DNA of 64,000 bases from Prionace glauca (Eukaryota > Chordata > Chondrichthyes > Carcharhiniformes > Carcharhinidae), in assembly GCA_037974335.1 (NCBI GenBank), contig CM075733.1, positions 40,265,959 to 40,329,958 on the forward strand, given 5' to 3'. The first letter of the stretch is position 1, and every line of letters starts with the position of its first letter. This document shows, one piece after another, positions 22,046-34,714 of the stretch. The notes under the pieces were generated by a model. The model was not told the origin of the DNA, made no database searches, and saw only the letters and a list, made by a program, of their open reading frames with translations. The translations under genes and the position numbers were made by a program.

Positions 22046-22372
22046 AGGTGTGGCACAATGGTTAGCACTGCTGCCTCACAGCTTCAGGGACCCAGCTTCA
22101 ATTCCTGGCTTGAGTCACTGTCTGTGTGTAGTTTGCATGTTCTCCCTCGTGTCTATGGGTTTCCTCGAGGTGCTCCAGCTTCCACCCACTGTCCAAAGAT
22201 GTGCAGATTAGGTGCATTGGCCATGCTAAATTGTCCCTTGGTGTCCCGGGATGCATAGATTAGTGCGTTAATATGTGGAGTTATGGGTGGGATTGTGGTC
22301 AGTGCAGACTCGATGGGCCGTTGGCTTCCCTCTGCACTGTATGGTTCTATTAATATGCATGATTCTATGAAT
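22046..22372 (+). repeat. SINE-A, near full length
   Basis: The head reads GTGTGGCACAATGGTTAGCA, followed by a B-box-like AGCTTCAATTCCTGG, then TCCAAAGATGTGCAGATTAG. The tail reads GACTCGATGGGCCGTTGGCT and ends with ATTAATATGCATGATTCTATG. It makes an inverted pair with the preceding copy. Confidence 0.9.
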
Positions 22373-22384
22373 ATGCAAATGGTG

Positions 22385-22560
22385 GTCAGAACCTGCATGA
22401 ATTCTTCTCCTGCTTCTCTTAGCAGCCTAGAGATATTTCATCTGGGCCTGGAGGTTTATCCAGTTGTAAGGCCCTTATAAATTTCCTCCCTCACTATGAT
22501 TTATCTCCGCCAATATTTCATACTCATTTTCTGTATCAACAATTCCCTTTCCTTTTATTG
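22385..22560 (-). mobile_element. Old CR1-type LINE fragment (RT motif 1 region)
   Basis: The minus strand near 22470-22440 gives DKPPGPDEISL-like text, the counterpart of VDKSPGPDGMHPRVLKE in the young CR1 copies. The surrounding sequence is diverged and the ends are uncertain. Confidence 0.45.
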
Positions 22561-24369
22561 GGAAAACAAATTAACAATGTCAATCAGCTCTTATTGATGA
22601 TTTGAAACCAGCTGTGCCATTTATTTTATCTTGTCGCCCCAGTTAACAACCTCTCTCTTAAATATCCTCAACTGAATGCAGCAGGAAGGAACCCCTCCCC
22701 ACTCCCACCAGAACTATTTAAAGGAATCATCAACAACTTCCAGTCTGAGATGCTGGGTAATTTCTGCCAGCTCTGTTTTAGTTTGTGGTCGTGCTAGGCA
22801 GTTTGTCAGATTATTTAACGTGGTGCTGCATAGGAAGAAGGCCTTTGAATTACACTCCCAGGCCTTTTATCAACCATTTTTCCAATGTTGGGTGCTTTGG
22901 GTGCAACTCCCACCTCTGTCTTCCCTCTTCCAACCAACCACTGCCACACCACCTTGGGTTGCAGCATGAGAGAGAGGCAGAACAGAGGCCAAAAATAGCA
23001 AAAAAGGTCAAGCTGCTCACAGAGGGAGGAGGAGAAGGGTCAAGCATTCTCAGCAGAAAGTTTTATCGACATAGGTCCTTCCAGGAGCATTTCTCTTATT
23101 TCCACCTAAGCAACCTCAAAGCTGGACAGTAATGATGCTGCCAGTAACTGTGAAGGTAACTGGCACTCTGAATTTCTTGGCATTAGGATCCTTTGAAGCT
23201 GATGTGAAGCATAATTAACATCTCCTACTTAACCATCCCCTGTTACGTCAGAGAGGCGACAGTCTCAATGTCATTATGTTGTCTCTGAATGGAGAGGAGC
23301 AGACAAAACATACATGTAGCTTTGTCATGATCGCAGGATTCCCCATTTCTCCATATATGTGGTTTTGAATGCTGAGATGTACCAAAGCTGCAAAGGTTGT
23401 ATCGTTGGTTTGTGACCATGCTCAGCAGATCATGCTGATGAATACCCGCTCTCCTGGCAGCTGCTACAATGCTTTCATTTGCACCAGGCCACTGTTCAGT
23501 CAATCTTTCGGTCACCATGTGGAATTAGAGAATGATTTCTGGGTGACAAGGGCTAATTGTTTAACACCTGGTTCATGATGCCACTCAGCAACACAACCAG
23601 ATTTGGCCAGCATGTGAACAATGACAGCCACTGAGCTGTCCACTGGTTTGCTGAAGCAATCACTCAACTGTCTGAACTGCTCTAGAGGAGTTCTGCAGGA
23701 CTTGGTGGAGCACGTGCCCTGATACGTGGTGGTCTGCTGAATCTGCCATAACCTGACCATCAGGAGGGCACAGCCTTTCAAACAAGGATACGGTGAACAA
23801 TTCAGGAACAGGACAAAGAGGAGTAGGGTCGAATAAACAGCAACTAATGGTGAGTGAAGCAAAAGAGGAAAGCACAAAAGTCTCAAAGTCAGTGGAATAG
23901 AGCGTTCAGGAATCTATTATGGATGGAGCAGATTATAAAAGTTGGGAAGGGTACAGGTAATGGACAAAGAGGATAGAATCTACACTGAAGGCTTTTGGAA
24001 GAAAAGATGTTCACAAAGTGTGGAGCATGAAAGGAAGCCAGGAGAGAATTGGAATAGATAAATCTGGGAGGTGATAAAGGCACAAGTAAATTGAACTAGG
24101 TGAGGACGATATTATGAAGGTGCAAGTCAGCATGCTTATTAAATTAAAACAATGTGGGATTGCAAGTTCAGCACAGGGTTGACTAGATTGATGACATTGT
24201 GAGAGGGTGGGCAGGAGTAGACGAATTGGTGGAAAACATACTAAGCTTATGTTGGAGGCTGAAGATGATAGCATTGATTGTTTCAGTATGGTTTCCATAC
24301 CCAACAATCTACCTATTAATGCAGGTAGACTTAGCATTCCGCCTTCACTTCTTGTTACCCAGATTCCGG
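22561..24369. other. No recognised gene or repeat
   Basis: Unique-looking DNA of mixed composition. Open frames such as 23512-23886 minus and 22785-23132 plus show no family similarity that I can see, and they overlap other frames. Confidence 0.4.
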
Positions 24370-24692
24370 AACCCGGGCGGCATGGTGGCACAGTGGTTAG
24401 CACTGCTGCCTCACAGCAACAGGGACCCAGGTTCAATTCTGTCCTCAGGTGACAGTCTGTGTGGAGTTTGCACTGTGATTGTGTGTGTTTCCTCAGGTGC
24501 TCTGGTTTCCTCCCACCCTCCAAAGATGTGCAGGTTAGGTGGATTGGGTTGGCCATGCTAAATTGCCCCTTAGTGTCAGGGGAATTAGCAGGGTAAACAT
24601 TTGAAAGTTATGGGGATAGGACCTGGGTGGAATTGTCTGTGCAGGCTCAATGGTCAGAATGGCCTCTTTCTGCACTGTAGGGATTCTATGAA
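24370..24692 (+). repeat. SINE-A, near full length
   Basis: The head is CGGCATGGTGGCACAGTGGT then TAGCACTGCTGCCTCACAGC, with B box GGTTCAATTCTG. The body has CTCCAAAGATGTGCAGGTTA, and the tail CACTGTAGGGATTCTATGA. Confidence 0.92.
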
Positions 24693-25854
24693 CAGCAAAC
24701 CAGATCCTCAAAGCAGCAAGCAATCAGTGGTGTAGCACTCTGCATCTTCGTGTCTTGAAGCAGCCACCAGCCAAGAGACACGCATTCTGGAAGATTAAAG
24801 AAAACAAGGTCAGTCACTTCACACAGATGTTGCCAGGAAGCAGGGCAGGGTGAAGCATGATGAAGGGCTGACTGCCAATATTGACACAGTTTAGTCCATG
24901 ACAAAGACCAACATGGGGTCAGCTGTGGAGCCAAGGATATTTCAGGAACATGAACAGATGCTTCAGTCACTGACTGCCTTGGAAGAGAGCAGTGTAAGCA
25001 GCTGGTAACCAGATGGGAGACCTCTTATACCAGAGATTCGCTGCTCTGCAGATTGGTATGAAGCATTAGTTAGTGTCTTCTTTAAGCACGACTTGTTGGA
25101 ACATCTCTCTGCAATGCTGGCACTGATGCTGTTGAGACATTGAGATTTACACTCATTATGTGCTATCAGAGAGCTTTAGCATGTTCAGAGACTCTGAGTC
25201 CTCGTGTAAACAGTCTGTGCTGATCTCGATCAGTGACCAATCTGACAACTCAGCCTCCAGTAGATTTAATGCGGAAAAGTATTGGTCTCAAACTTCAACA
25301 GTTCTCTGGTTGTAATTGCTGCTGATAAAGAACTCAGACAAGCTCCAGAACTAAACACCAGCAGGGCCCATTTCCAAGTTGGGTTAGAGAGAATGTTCAT
25401 TTTGCTTGAAAGGTCAAGTGCAAAATAACACTAAATTCCCTGCCTACGCTAATTGAATAATTATTCACAATTCCGAACGCAAATGCAAAGGGGTTAGTGG
25501 AGGGCATGGTTAGTGGTGAAAATGGAAATTTGCATTGTCTGAAATATTAAATGTGGGAACAATTAAAGGGGAGTGTCAGAATGAAACAACAAAATAAATT
25601 CAGTAAACTTTCGCAAATCTTCAAAGGTATTTCGATTGAACAACTTTTGGCAAAACAATAGGGGATTAAGAAATAGCAGACAGAAGTGAAAGCAAGGGAA
25701 ACACAATGTGTTGCTATGAGTCTGCAAATAGATCATAGAGGAACCCAATACCTGTTCCTGATGATGGAGCCACATGAGGTACTAATATGCAAGATTTTTT
25801 CTCTGCATCATTTCATGGTCCATACAAGTCAAAATCATATATCCATGTGTTTAA
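24693..25854. other. No recognised gene or repeat
   Basis: AT-rich intergenic DNA with no frame or repeat I can support. Confidence 0.4.
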
Positions 25855-26237
25855 ATTCATTAATATATTTAAATTCATCCATTGACTCTGTCTACACTTC
25901 CTGCTGCCTCAGCAAAGCAGCTGGCATAATTAAGGACCCCACGCACCCCAAACATTCTCTCTCCCACCTTCTTCCATCGGGAAAAAGATGCAAAAGTCTG
26001 AGGTCACACATCAATCAACTCAAGAACAGCTTCTTCCCTGCTGCCATCAGACTTTTGAATGGACTTACCTTGCATCAAGTTGATCTTTCTCTGTACCCTA
26101 GCTATGACTGTAATGCTACATTCTGCACTCTCTCGTTTCCTTCTCTATGAACAGTATGCTTTGCCTGTGTAGCACGCAAGAAACAATACTTTTCATGTAT
26201 ATTAATATATGTGACAATAATAAATTAAATCAAATTC
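25855..26237 (+). mobile_element. L2-type LINE 3' end
   Basis: The frame at 25868-26150 reads SSIDSVYTSCCLSKAAGIIK then NSFFPAAIRLLNGL, the C-terminal text of the L2 LINE at 62230-63935 (SIDSVYTSRCHRKAT, IIKDPTHPGHS). The 3' UTR GTATGCTTTGCCTGTGTAGC, GCAAGAAACAATACTTTTC and TGTGACAATAATAAATTAAA matches that copy. It is 5'-truncated near 25855. Confidence 0.9.
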
Positions 26238-27519
26238 CACAAACTTAAAAAAAAACGAAGTTCCCTTATTCCACTGACATAACAACTGTATAAACAGTCA
26301 AGGGAAAGTATAGTTCTGAGAAACAACTAGCTACTGAGAATATTCACCACGGATGCTCCAGATCTCTGTCCCAGTCAGGGCCTTGGCTCCTCAGCACAGC
26401 ATTCATCATGTGTGTTTGGCTTATTCTGCTGCCCAGCTCCGGGCTGCAGTCCTGCTTCCCCTTCTTTCCATTAATCTTCTCAGCCTCAGCAGTGCTATCT
26501 GTCAGTCTAAGTCCCCACTTCCTCTTCTTAACTTCAGCTGACGAAAGCTCCTGCCATACCACTACAGTCTGGCTGTTTTTTCTATCACCTCATGGCATCT
26601 GGCTCTACCCTCAGCTTGTCAAAGACACTGCCCCTTTCAGGGAGTGGCCTGCATGGTTCTTCTCATTGCTGCTCTCCTCCAACATCACCACCCACTGCCA
26701 GAGGCCAGACTACACTTGTATCAGGATCACAAGGAAATTCAACCAAGTAATAGGACCAGAGCTGTTTGTTATTGTCCTTGGGTGTACCAGTCTTATGTTG
26801 CATTATGCATCCCTGCATTGTTTGACCTCTGCCTCTCTGCTGACCCAGATTCAGAGCAGATAGGTCTCCATGATTCTCGACAGGTAGGTATACTTAAAGC
26901 CACTCAGGTAGCAGTGGCTCTTGATTGCCTTGGTATGCCTCCTTTGAAGAAGCAACATGTTAAGCCTGACAAGTTGCAATTGAGTACTTCTGAAGAACCT
27001 TACAGCACAACAGTCAATTGTATGTTGGAGTATCATCAGGATTTGAAAGTGCTTATGTACTCGGTAAGAAGGCCACTATAGCTCTCTCTGCAGAGAGAGA
27101 GTTGACTGTTGTTGTAAGACATGCAGGAATTTTCAGATCGACTTGCTTGGCATCCCTTTGTAGCCTGCCCTCTTCTATCAAACAGTTCAAATGAGTGCAT
27201 TTTGATTGCTTAATCCATTGATGTCAAGGAAGGATTAATGGGGGATTTATAAAGAAAAAGTAATTAGCAGCAACAGGCACAAAAAGTTCTTGAAAATCTA
27301 AATACTAATAGGATAAAAAAAAGATTAGCAAGAAGAGCCCCCAAAAACATTTAAATTCTACTTTTCAAAGGTTCTCAAGAACTGCCCCATACTTCACCCT
27401 GTGCCAAGTTATCTGGATGGATCTCTAGACTCGACAAGCACAGCAACATTTACTCCCGCTTCTTTTCAATGCCTGCCTGTTTCACCGTGCCAGACGACAC
27501 GGCGGTACAGTTGGGCAAA
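26238..27519. other. No recognised gene; overlapping open frames
   Basis: Frames at 26408-26863 and 26644-27081 (plus) stay open for about 150 codons each but overlap out of frame and have no recognised domain. They lie in unique-looking sequence and could be chance. Confidence 0.4.
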
Positions 27520-27836
27520 CGGTGGCACAGTAGTTAGCACTGCTGACTCACAGCACCAGGGACCTGGGTTCGATTCCAGCCTCGGGTAACTGTGTGTGTG
27601 GAATTTGCATATTCTCCCCATGTCTGCATGGGTTTTCTCCTGGTGCTCCGGTTTCCTTTCATAGCCGAAAGATGTTCATGTTAGATTGATTGGCCGTGAT
27701 AAATTGTCTTTTACTGTTAGGGGATTAGAAGGGTAAATATGTGGGGTTATGGGGATGGGACCTGGGTGGGATTGTTGTCGGTGCATGTTCGATGGGCCAC
27801 ATGGCTTCCTTCTGCACTGTAGATTCTATGATTCTA
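27520..27836 (+). repeat. SINE-A, near full length
   Basis: The head is GGTGGCACAGTAGTTAGCAC, the B box GGTTCGATTCC, the middle CATGTCTGCATGGGTTTTCT, and the tail TTCTGCACTGTAGATTCTATGATTC (read in two parts). It is little diverged. Confidence 0.92.
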
Positions 27837-28454
27837 CTTGCTGCAGACCTAGCCAAAAAATGGAGAGAAGCACTAGTTAGGTGGCATTCTTCTGAGAATG
27901 ATTTCTGCTGGATTTTGCAGCAGATTCCACCTGCGCCCAAGATCTACCGGCTGCTATAACCGACCCTTTTATTTGTGGAATGAAAGCATTGCCATATCAG
28001 TGACCTGCAGACTGCAGATGGCAAGCACACCCTTGGCAGACCTCTGAGACTTACTCTTTCCAGCAATTATGGTATTGTAGAAAGAACATGATGCATTAGT
28101 ACTCAAAGCGTGAAGGAACAATACAGCAATGCATCACATTAATATGCATTAATATCCACTTTCACCATTGGTATGTCTCACCACTGGCTGTTCACTTCTG
28201 AAATTTCTGTGCACATCCTGTGATTTTTGAAAGTATTCTGATTTCTGATATGTGCTGCCAGTGGACTGAATGAGGGTCATGTTTTCCTGATAAATGGCAG
28301 AATGAAAGCACGGTGTAGTTTGCAAAGAAACAGAAAGAACATCCAATAATACTGAATGAATGATCGACATGTAACAACTCCAAATTACACCCTGGAAAAG
28401 TAATATTTTTTGCAATAGTTTTTCTGATCCAGATACTTGTCATCACCTACAACA
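27837..28454. other. No recognised content
   Basis: AT-rich intergenic DNA; nothing supported. Confidence 0.4.
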
Positions 28455-28790
28455 AAACACAGACAGAAAATGCTGGAAAATCTCAGCAGGCCTAGCAGCA
28501 TTTGCAGAGAGAAGTTAGAGCTATTGTTTTGAGTCTTGATGACCCTTCACTAGAGCTTCATCAGGTCGCCCAGGCTCGAAATGTGGGGCAGGATTTTAAG
28601 GCCTTCCTCAGCCCAAAAATGTAAAATCCTGACCATGGTCAAAGGACCTTCCCACACTCCAGCCCCTCGCCTGCTCCGATTCCCATGGCAGGTGTGCAGG
28701 TAAAATTCCGGCCATTATCTCTATTCTGTCTCCACAGATGCTGTCAGATCTGTTGAGGTTTACCAGCATTTTCTGTTTTTGTTTCACATT
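28455..28790. repeat. Repeat D inverted pair
   Basis: The left arm 28464-28515 (AAAATGCTGGAAAATCTCAG, CAGGCCTAGCAGCATTTGC) is matched by a reversed right arm at 28725-28790 (CCACAGATGCTGTCAGATCT, TACCAGCATTTTCTGTTTTT). About 210 bp separate them. The left arm has the same order as 17195-17290, so this is either two insertions or a foldback form of repeat D. Confidence 0.65.
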
Positions 28791-29390
28791 CTCAGCACCC
28801 ACATTAATATGCTTTTAACTTGTCATCACCTATCTCTTCATCTTGTGCCACAGTGTTGTATTATTTTCAAACCACAAAACAGTGCACACCTTTCTCTGTC
28901 ACCATGTCGTGCAAAGTGCGAATCAAGTTACTGCCCTGCTAAGTCTTTCTAGGACATCATTCAATCCAAATTGCCTCATGTATTATATGTATTAATATTT
29001 TATACTGACAAATAATGAGTCAAATTGATACAAAGCAGTGTCCTCTCATGGAAACTCTGCAAAATTGCAATGAAGTCTTCATGACTTTACTCCTGCCTAC
29101 TTCTGATAGGCATCTCTGACAGCAAAATTTAGATTGTAAAAGGAATCTCAGAAATCTAGCGATTGCAACAAGTACAGTAATCGTTCAGGAAGGGCCAGTT
29201 TGACAGGAAGGGAGATGGAATGGTTATACATATCAAGGACAGCTCCATGGTAAAGAAGGAAGGCCAGTGGTAAAAGCGGTTCTTGCTAATGAGCTAGTAA
29301 GTATGTAGTGTAAAGAAAATCAAAACTAATTCTAAAAATGAGAAACCACCAGTGGTGGGAAATTTCAATCCAGAAATTCCCAACTGAAGT
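28791..29390. other. No recognised content
   Basis: AT-rich intergenic DNA up to the 5' breakpoint of the CR1 copy; nothing supported. Confidence 0.4.
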
Positions 29391-31067
29391 CAATGGTAGG
29401 AATGGAGGGTCTTAATGACATTACTATTACTAGAGAGGTGGTGCTCAACAGACTGGAGGGGCTGATTGTGGACAAGTCCCCAGGACCGGATGGAATGCAT
29501 CCGAGGGTTCTGAAAGAAATGGCGGAGGTGATAGTGGATGCCTTGGTGGTTATTTTCCAGACGTCGCTGGATTCCGGGGAAGTGCCGGAAGATTGGAAAA
29601 CGGCTAATGTTACGCCGTTGTTTAAGAAGGGTGCCAGGCAAAAGGCGGGGAATTATAGGCCGGTTAGTTTAACGTCTGTGGTAGGTAAAATGTTAGAATC
29701 CGTCATTAAGGAGGAAATAGCGAGGCATCTTGAGGGGAATTGCTTGATAGGGCGGACGCAACACGGTTTCATTAAAGGGAAGTCGTGTCTGACAAATTTA
29801 CTGGAGTTCTATGAGGATGTGTCTAGGGCAGTGGATAGAGGAGAGCCGATGGATGTGGTCTTTCTGGATTTTCAGAAGGCGTTTGACAAGGTACCTCACA
29901 AGAGGTTATTGCAGAAGGTCAGGGGACATGGAGTTGGGGATAGGGTGTTAGCGTGGATAGAGGATTGGTTGTCAAATAGGAGGCAGAGAGTGGGGGGTCA
30001 ATGGGTGCTATTCGGATTGGCGGTTGGTGACTAGTGGGGTGCCCCAGGGGTCGGTGCTGGGGCCTCAGCTATTTACCATTTATATAGATGATCTGGAGGA
30101 GGGAACCGAGTGCAGGGTGTCGAAATTTGCTGATGACACCAAGATTGGGGGAAAGCCAAATTGTGCGGAGGGTGTGGAGAGTCTGCAGAAGGATCTAGAT
30201 AGGCTGGGCGAATGGGCCAGGAAATGGCAAATGGAATTTAATGTTGGCAAGTGTGAGGTGGTCCACTTTGGTAGGAGGAATGGTAGGAAGGACTATTACT
30301 TATGTGGCGAAAAACTGCAGCAGGCGACGGTGCAGAGGGACCTCGGGGTCCTTGTGCATGAGTCGCAAAAACCCAGCTTGCAGGTGCAGCAGGTGGTCAG
30401 GAAGGCGAATGGGATGCTGGCCTTCATAGCGAGGGGAATTGAATATAAAAGTAGGGAGGTCTTGCTGCAGCTGTATAGGGCATTGGTGAGGCCGCAGCTG
30501 GAGTACTGTGTGCAGTTTTGGGCGCCGCACCTGCGCAAGGATATTTTGGCCCTGGAGGGAGTGCAGAGGAGGTTTACTAGGCTGATACCAGAGTTGAGGG
30601 GATTGAGCTATGAGGAGAGGCTGAATAAACTAGGCTTGTACTCGTTAGAGTTTAGAAGAATGAGGGGAGATCTCATTGAGACGTATAAGATGATGAATGG
30701 GATGGATAGGAAAGAGGTGGAGAGACTCTTCCCGCTCAAAAAAGACAGTAGGACTAGGGGGCACAGCCTCAAGATAAAGGGGAGGCGGTTTAGAACAGAG
30801 TTGAGGAGGAACTTCTTCACTCAAAGGGTGGTGAATCTCTGGAATTCTCTGCCCGTTGAAGTGGTGGAGGCTGCCTTGCTAAATATTTTTAAGAAGCGGG
30901 TTGATGGGTTTTTGATAAGAGAAGGGATTAAGGGTTATGGGGAGAGGGAGGGAAGGTGGAACTGAGCCACGACAGTTCAGCCATGATCTTATTGAATGGC
31001 GGGGCAGGTTCGAAGGGCTAGATGGCCTACTCCTGCTCCTATTTCTTATGTTCTTATGTTCTTATGA
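29391..31067 (+). mobile_element. CR1 LINE, 5'-truncated, one frameshift from continuous
   Basis: This is the best-preserved plus-strand CR1. It encodes [76 protein letters not shown] (motif A with both Asp), [24 protein letters not shown] (motif C) and the C-terminal FFTQRVVNLWNSLPVEVVEA. It then has the 3' end with three TTCTTATG-type units (31045-31067). A run of six G at 29992-29997, where the sister copies have five, shifts the frame between motifs A and B. Otherwise the two halves (to about 29995, and 30024-30965) are open. High similarity to the copies at 9.7, 46.3 and 51.8 kb suggests recent activity. Confidence 0.95.
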
Positions 31068-31344
31068 CCTTTTGCTGGTCTGTCAAATTTTCTCCCCCAC
31101 ATATGACAATTTCCACAGTAGACAGGAGCGGAAAATTCAGCCCACGGCCAAAACGAAAGCCACAAGTTAGCTAAGAGGTAAGAAAACGGCATTGAAGAGA
31201 GAAGATCCATATACAGATATATCAACTGGACAAAGGATCTCTAGCATGGGGATGGTTAAGGGACAAGTTTCACAGCAAGTATCCTCGGAGACATGCCATA
31301 CACTCCCTGATGGGATTCGCACTGTAATTGTCAGGCAAGGTATA
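31068..31344. other. No recognised content
   Basis: Short intergenic stretch between the CR1 copy and SINE-A; nothing supported. Confidence 0.4.
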
Positions 31345-31525
31345 CACATAGAATCATAGAATACCTACAATGCATAAAGAGTCCATTCAGCCCATCAAGC
31401 CTATACTGACAACAATCCCACGCAGGCTCTATCCTTGTAACCCCACGTATTTACTCTGTTAATGCCCCTGACACTAAGGGTCAATTTAACATGGCCAGTC
31501 AGCCTATCCCGCAGATCTCTGAAAC
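31345..31525 (-). repeat. SINE-A, 3' half
   Basis: CATAGAATCATAGAATACCT, CCATTCAGCCCATCAAGCCT and ATTTACTCTGTTAATGCCCC form the reversed tail and middle. The head half is absent. Confidence 0.85.
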
Positions 31526-31677
31526 TAGTGACTTGTTGAGCTGCCACCTCTAACACGCAGCTTGCCAAGAGATTCATTGAAAGAGGTGGCAAGTAATGGA
31601 CAAGGTGGGTAACACCAATTCTAACACACTGATCACATACAGCTGGAGAAAGTTCAAAGATCTTACCAGGTGATGAA

Positions 31678-31905
31678 AGAACATAGAACATAGAACCCTA
31701 CAGTGCAGAAACAGGCCCTTCGGCCCATCGAGTCTGCACCGAACACAATCCCACCCAGACATTTACCTGCTAATCCCTCTAACCTACACATCCCAGGACA
31801 CCAAGGGGCAATTTTAACATAGCCAATGAACCTAACCCGCACATCTTTGGACTGTGGGAGGAAACCGGAGCACCCGGAGAAAACCCACGCAGACACGAGG
31901 AGAAT
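31678..31905 (-). repeat. SINE-A, head-truncated, young-looking
   Basis: AGAACATAGAACATAGAACC (tail of ATTCTATG-like TTCTATG units, reversed), AGGCCCTTCGGCCCATCGAG and CACATCTTTGGACTGTGGGA. It ends CACGAGGAGAA without the tRNA head. Confidence 0.9.
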
Positions 31906-33411
31906 GGGATTGAAGGAGCTTAACTGTCTGATTTTTGAAGAATCTACTATAGCGAGCATATCTGTCACTTAAATAGCAGTCTGTGTCAGAGTGTTTGATT
32001 TACTATCAAAGTTCTTTAACTGATACCATCTCTTTAAGTAGTTAGTACTTGCAGCTTTCCCCTCCCACTAAAGGTGTGTTGCTTTGACTGGCTGTGCTTG
32101 TAAATAATGAGGCAAATAAGTTTAGACAAGAAAATTGAGAGCTACTTTTATTCAGCTGGATGTTATGAAGTAATTAACCATTTCAAATTGGGAAAAGATT
32201 TGGCCAATTGTTTTGAACTGGAGCCAGAAATGTCTTTTTTCACCCGGTGACTTTGTTTCCTAAGCTGAGGTATGTTCAGTTCAGTAGATATGGGAGTGAA
32301 TGTATCAGGAAGTGAGCACAAAGTACCTGATATGCTGCCTGACCTGTCTAGCAATGCTTCATTGATCCATTTTTTTGTGAAGAATTTAGATTGGGGAATT
32401 TTTCTGGGAAACCCATTGGTTTCAGTTAATGGGATTAAGAACAAAACATGAACTACCAGTACAAAAGTTCAAGAGGTGAAAACAGGGAAAACACACACAA
32501 AACGCATGAATTGATGGATGCACTTCCTTTAAATATGGTGTTCTTTAAATAAATTTCTGTTTAGTTACTGTTGCCTAGCTACCTCAGACACCCAGATTCA
32601 AAGGCATGACTTACTAGGCATGAAAATTGTGCAGGAAAGCACTAGTCCCAATCTAATGTTTTCACGTTTTTCCTGCTTGTTCCAAGTCTGCCACAATAAG
32701 ACAGAAAATGGGTTGGGCACTAATGTAGATTGAATTGCAGTCTAACAACCTCAGCTCTTTTTCTACCTCCCACTCACCTGATTGTTGTTCAAACTCAGGT
32801 AAACAGCATGGAAAATTCAAATTCAAATACTGATCACATTTCTCCTCCCACCACCCCCCCAGAAATTGTTCCGAGACAGAAGATCTTGGTTATCATGTCT
32901 GTAGGCCCTGAGGAGCACAAACTTTGATCCAAACATGGATCTGAGGTGACGGCGACACTGTAATGACTTTAATCAGGTAATTGAGGTTGGTTTGTCAGAA
33001 TATGAACTCACTGACTAAGGGCATCTTCCATGCCTATTGGACACTGCAGGGACTGAGGTGTATTATTGGCTCCTTTAATCACATTTTAATTTGGTGTTTT
33101 AAGCGTCCTTTCTGCTTTGTTTTTTTATTTCAGGTGGTTCCCCTCCTTTTAGGGAGCTGTCCCATTTTGAGTTGTCCCTAAGTTAATTTGATTTTGTTTA
33201 TTGGTTGCATATAAAAAAGATGTCACTAACTAAGGGCTAAAGTGATGGGCTGATCAGGGAGCCTCTTGCTTTGTACTTAACCAGAAGTGTCAGTTCCTCT
33301 GGGACTCCTAGTGCAGACTGCTAACTGAAAACACTCTGTATGCTGTTCTCAACCTTGTAAGTAAAAGGATTTTGATGAAGGTGCTTCTGCCTCCGTGGAC
33401 TCATTACTGAC
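31906..33411. other. No recognised gene
   Basis: AT-rich intergenic DNA. A minus-strand frame at 32163-32444 (93 codons) shows no domain and is probably chance. Confidence 0.4.
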
Positions 33412-33482
33412 ATAAAGGGATGGGCAACAAATGCTGGCCTAATCAGCAACACACACATCCTGTGAATGAATAAAAAAAAACA
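33412..33482 (+). repeat. SINE-C 3' tail
   Basis: GGGATGGGCAACAAATGCTG, GCCTAATCAGCAACACACAC and ATCCTGTGAATGAATAAAAA form the SINE-C/LINE-type tail in sense, ending in poly-A. Only the tail remains. Confidence 0.75.
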
Positions 33483-34714
33483 GCAACGCAAGCAAAAAAA
33501 CTGAACTGAGGGGAAACTTTCTGAGACCCTGTGAAACTATCGACAAAACTGAAAAAAGACAAAATGGCATTGAATTGATCCAAAGCAGAAGCTTGCAGTT
33601 CAAAGGGAATGTTATGCCAAATTTTCTGTTGAATGCTCTGTACTTTGAAGAGCTGCCTCAGGAAATTTGACTCTCTTACATGTTTGCCTGAGAATAAAAT
33701 AAAACTCTAGCTTAAATGGCATCCATTAAATTTACTGCCTGAAAATATTCCTTCTACCATTTATGCATTGCTAATAGACTGAAAATAGTAAGGGAATTGA
33801 CTCCCAAGATGTCTATTTGAGCTGTAGGTAAATCTGCTCCCATTGCTCCCACATACTGTTTTTACCGGCAAATAGAACACTTGAAGCAAACATTCCCCTG
33901 CAGTGGCACAGGAATTTTGGCATAGTGTCCTTTTTTAGGTATATGCACACATTAAAATGAAGTTTAAAATTGAGAAGCCTTGATTTTTGTTCTCCAATTG
34001 TCCTTCAGAAAATTCAACACCTGACTTTGCAGTATTGGCTCAGAGGGCATACGATTTTCCAACTGCTTACCAGATATTTCAATCAGGAACAAAGTCATTT
34101 ATGGCTCTATGTAGTTGTGGTTCTGTGCGCAGAGCTTTCTGATCCAGTGGGAATGCTGCTGAGTCGGTGGTTCTTGGGCTTTTTCCTTCCAGCTAATGTT
34201 CATCTTCCAGGGTCAAGGCCATTTCTACATGATTGGCAGCTTCACAGTAAAATTTCCATCGCTTTTGAGGTCCTGCCTGAAGAGAGAAAAAATAGCAAAG
34301 GTAGCCGTGGTATTTCATGACATGGTGGCAGACTGGGGTAGGGAAAACTCCAGCTGGTAGAGAAATTCATTAAATTTTTAATATCCTCCCATGTCCAGTG
34401 CAGTTGATCATCTTTCAATCAACCGCACCAGGCAAAGTCATCCTTTACTTTTCAATCTCTTAGTCAGAATTGTTAAGGTATAAATTATGGGGCATCAATC
34501 AGATGACATTTTGCTGTAATTGACATTTAGGTTTTGTTTTATCTATAAGCACATGCATATCAGGTGGGATGCTCCCAAAAAAATTCTAAATGTTGAATTT
34601 GCATAAAAACTGGAGTAAATCTCTGGATTTTCCAGTGGGATTTGCAAAATGAATCTCCCACATTCTGTACGTCACAGAGTGTACTAGCATGAATACCATT
34701 AAAAAGCTGTAGTC
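33483..34714. other. No recognised gene
   Basis: AT-rich DNA. A plus-strand frame at 33970-34320 (116 codons) has no recognised domain. Confidence 0.4.

Noticed and set aside
22676-23132. Possible coding exons in a less AT-rich interval
   Set aside because: Frames overlap on both strands and no protein family is recognisable.
26408-27081. Two overlapping open frames of about 150 codons
   Set aside because: Out of frame with each other, no recognised domain, no splice context; likely chance.
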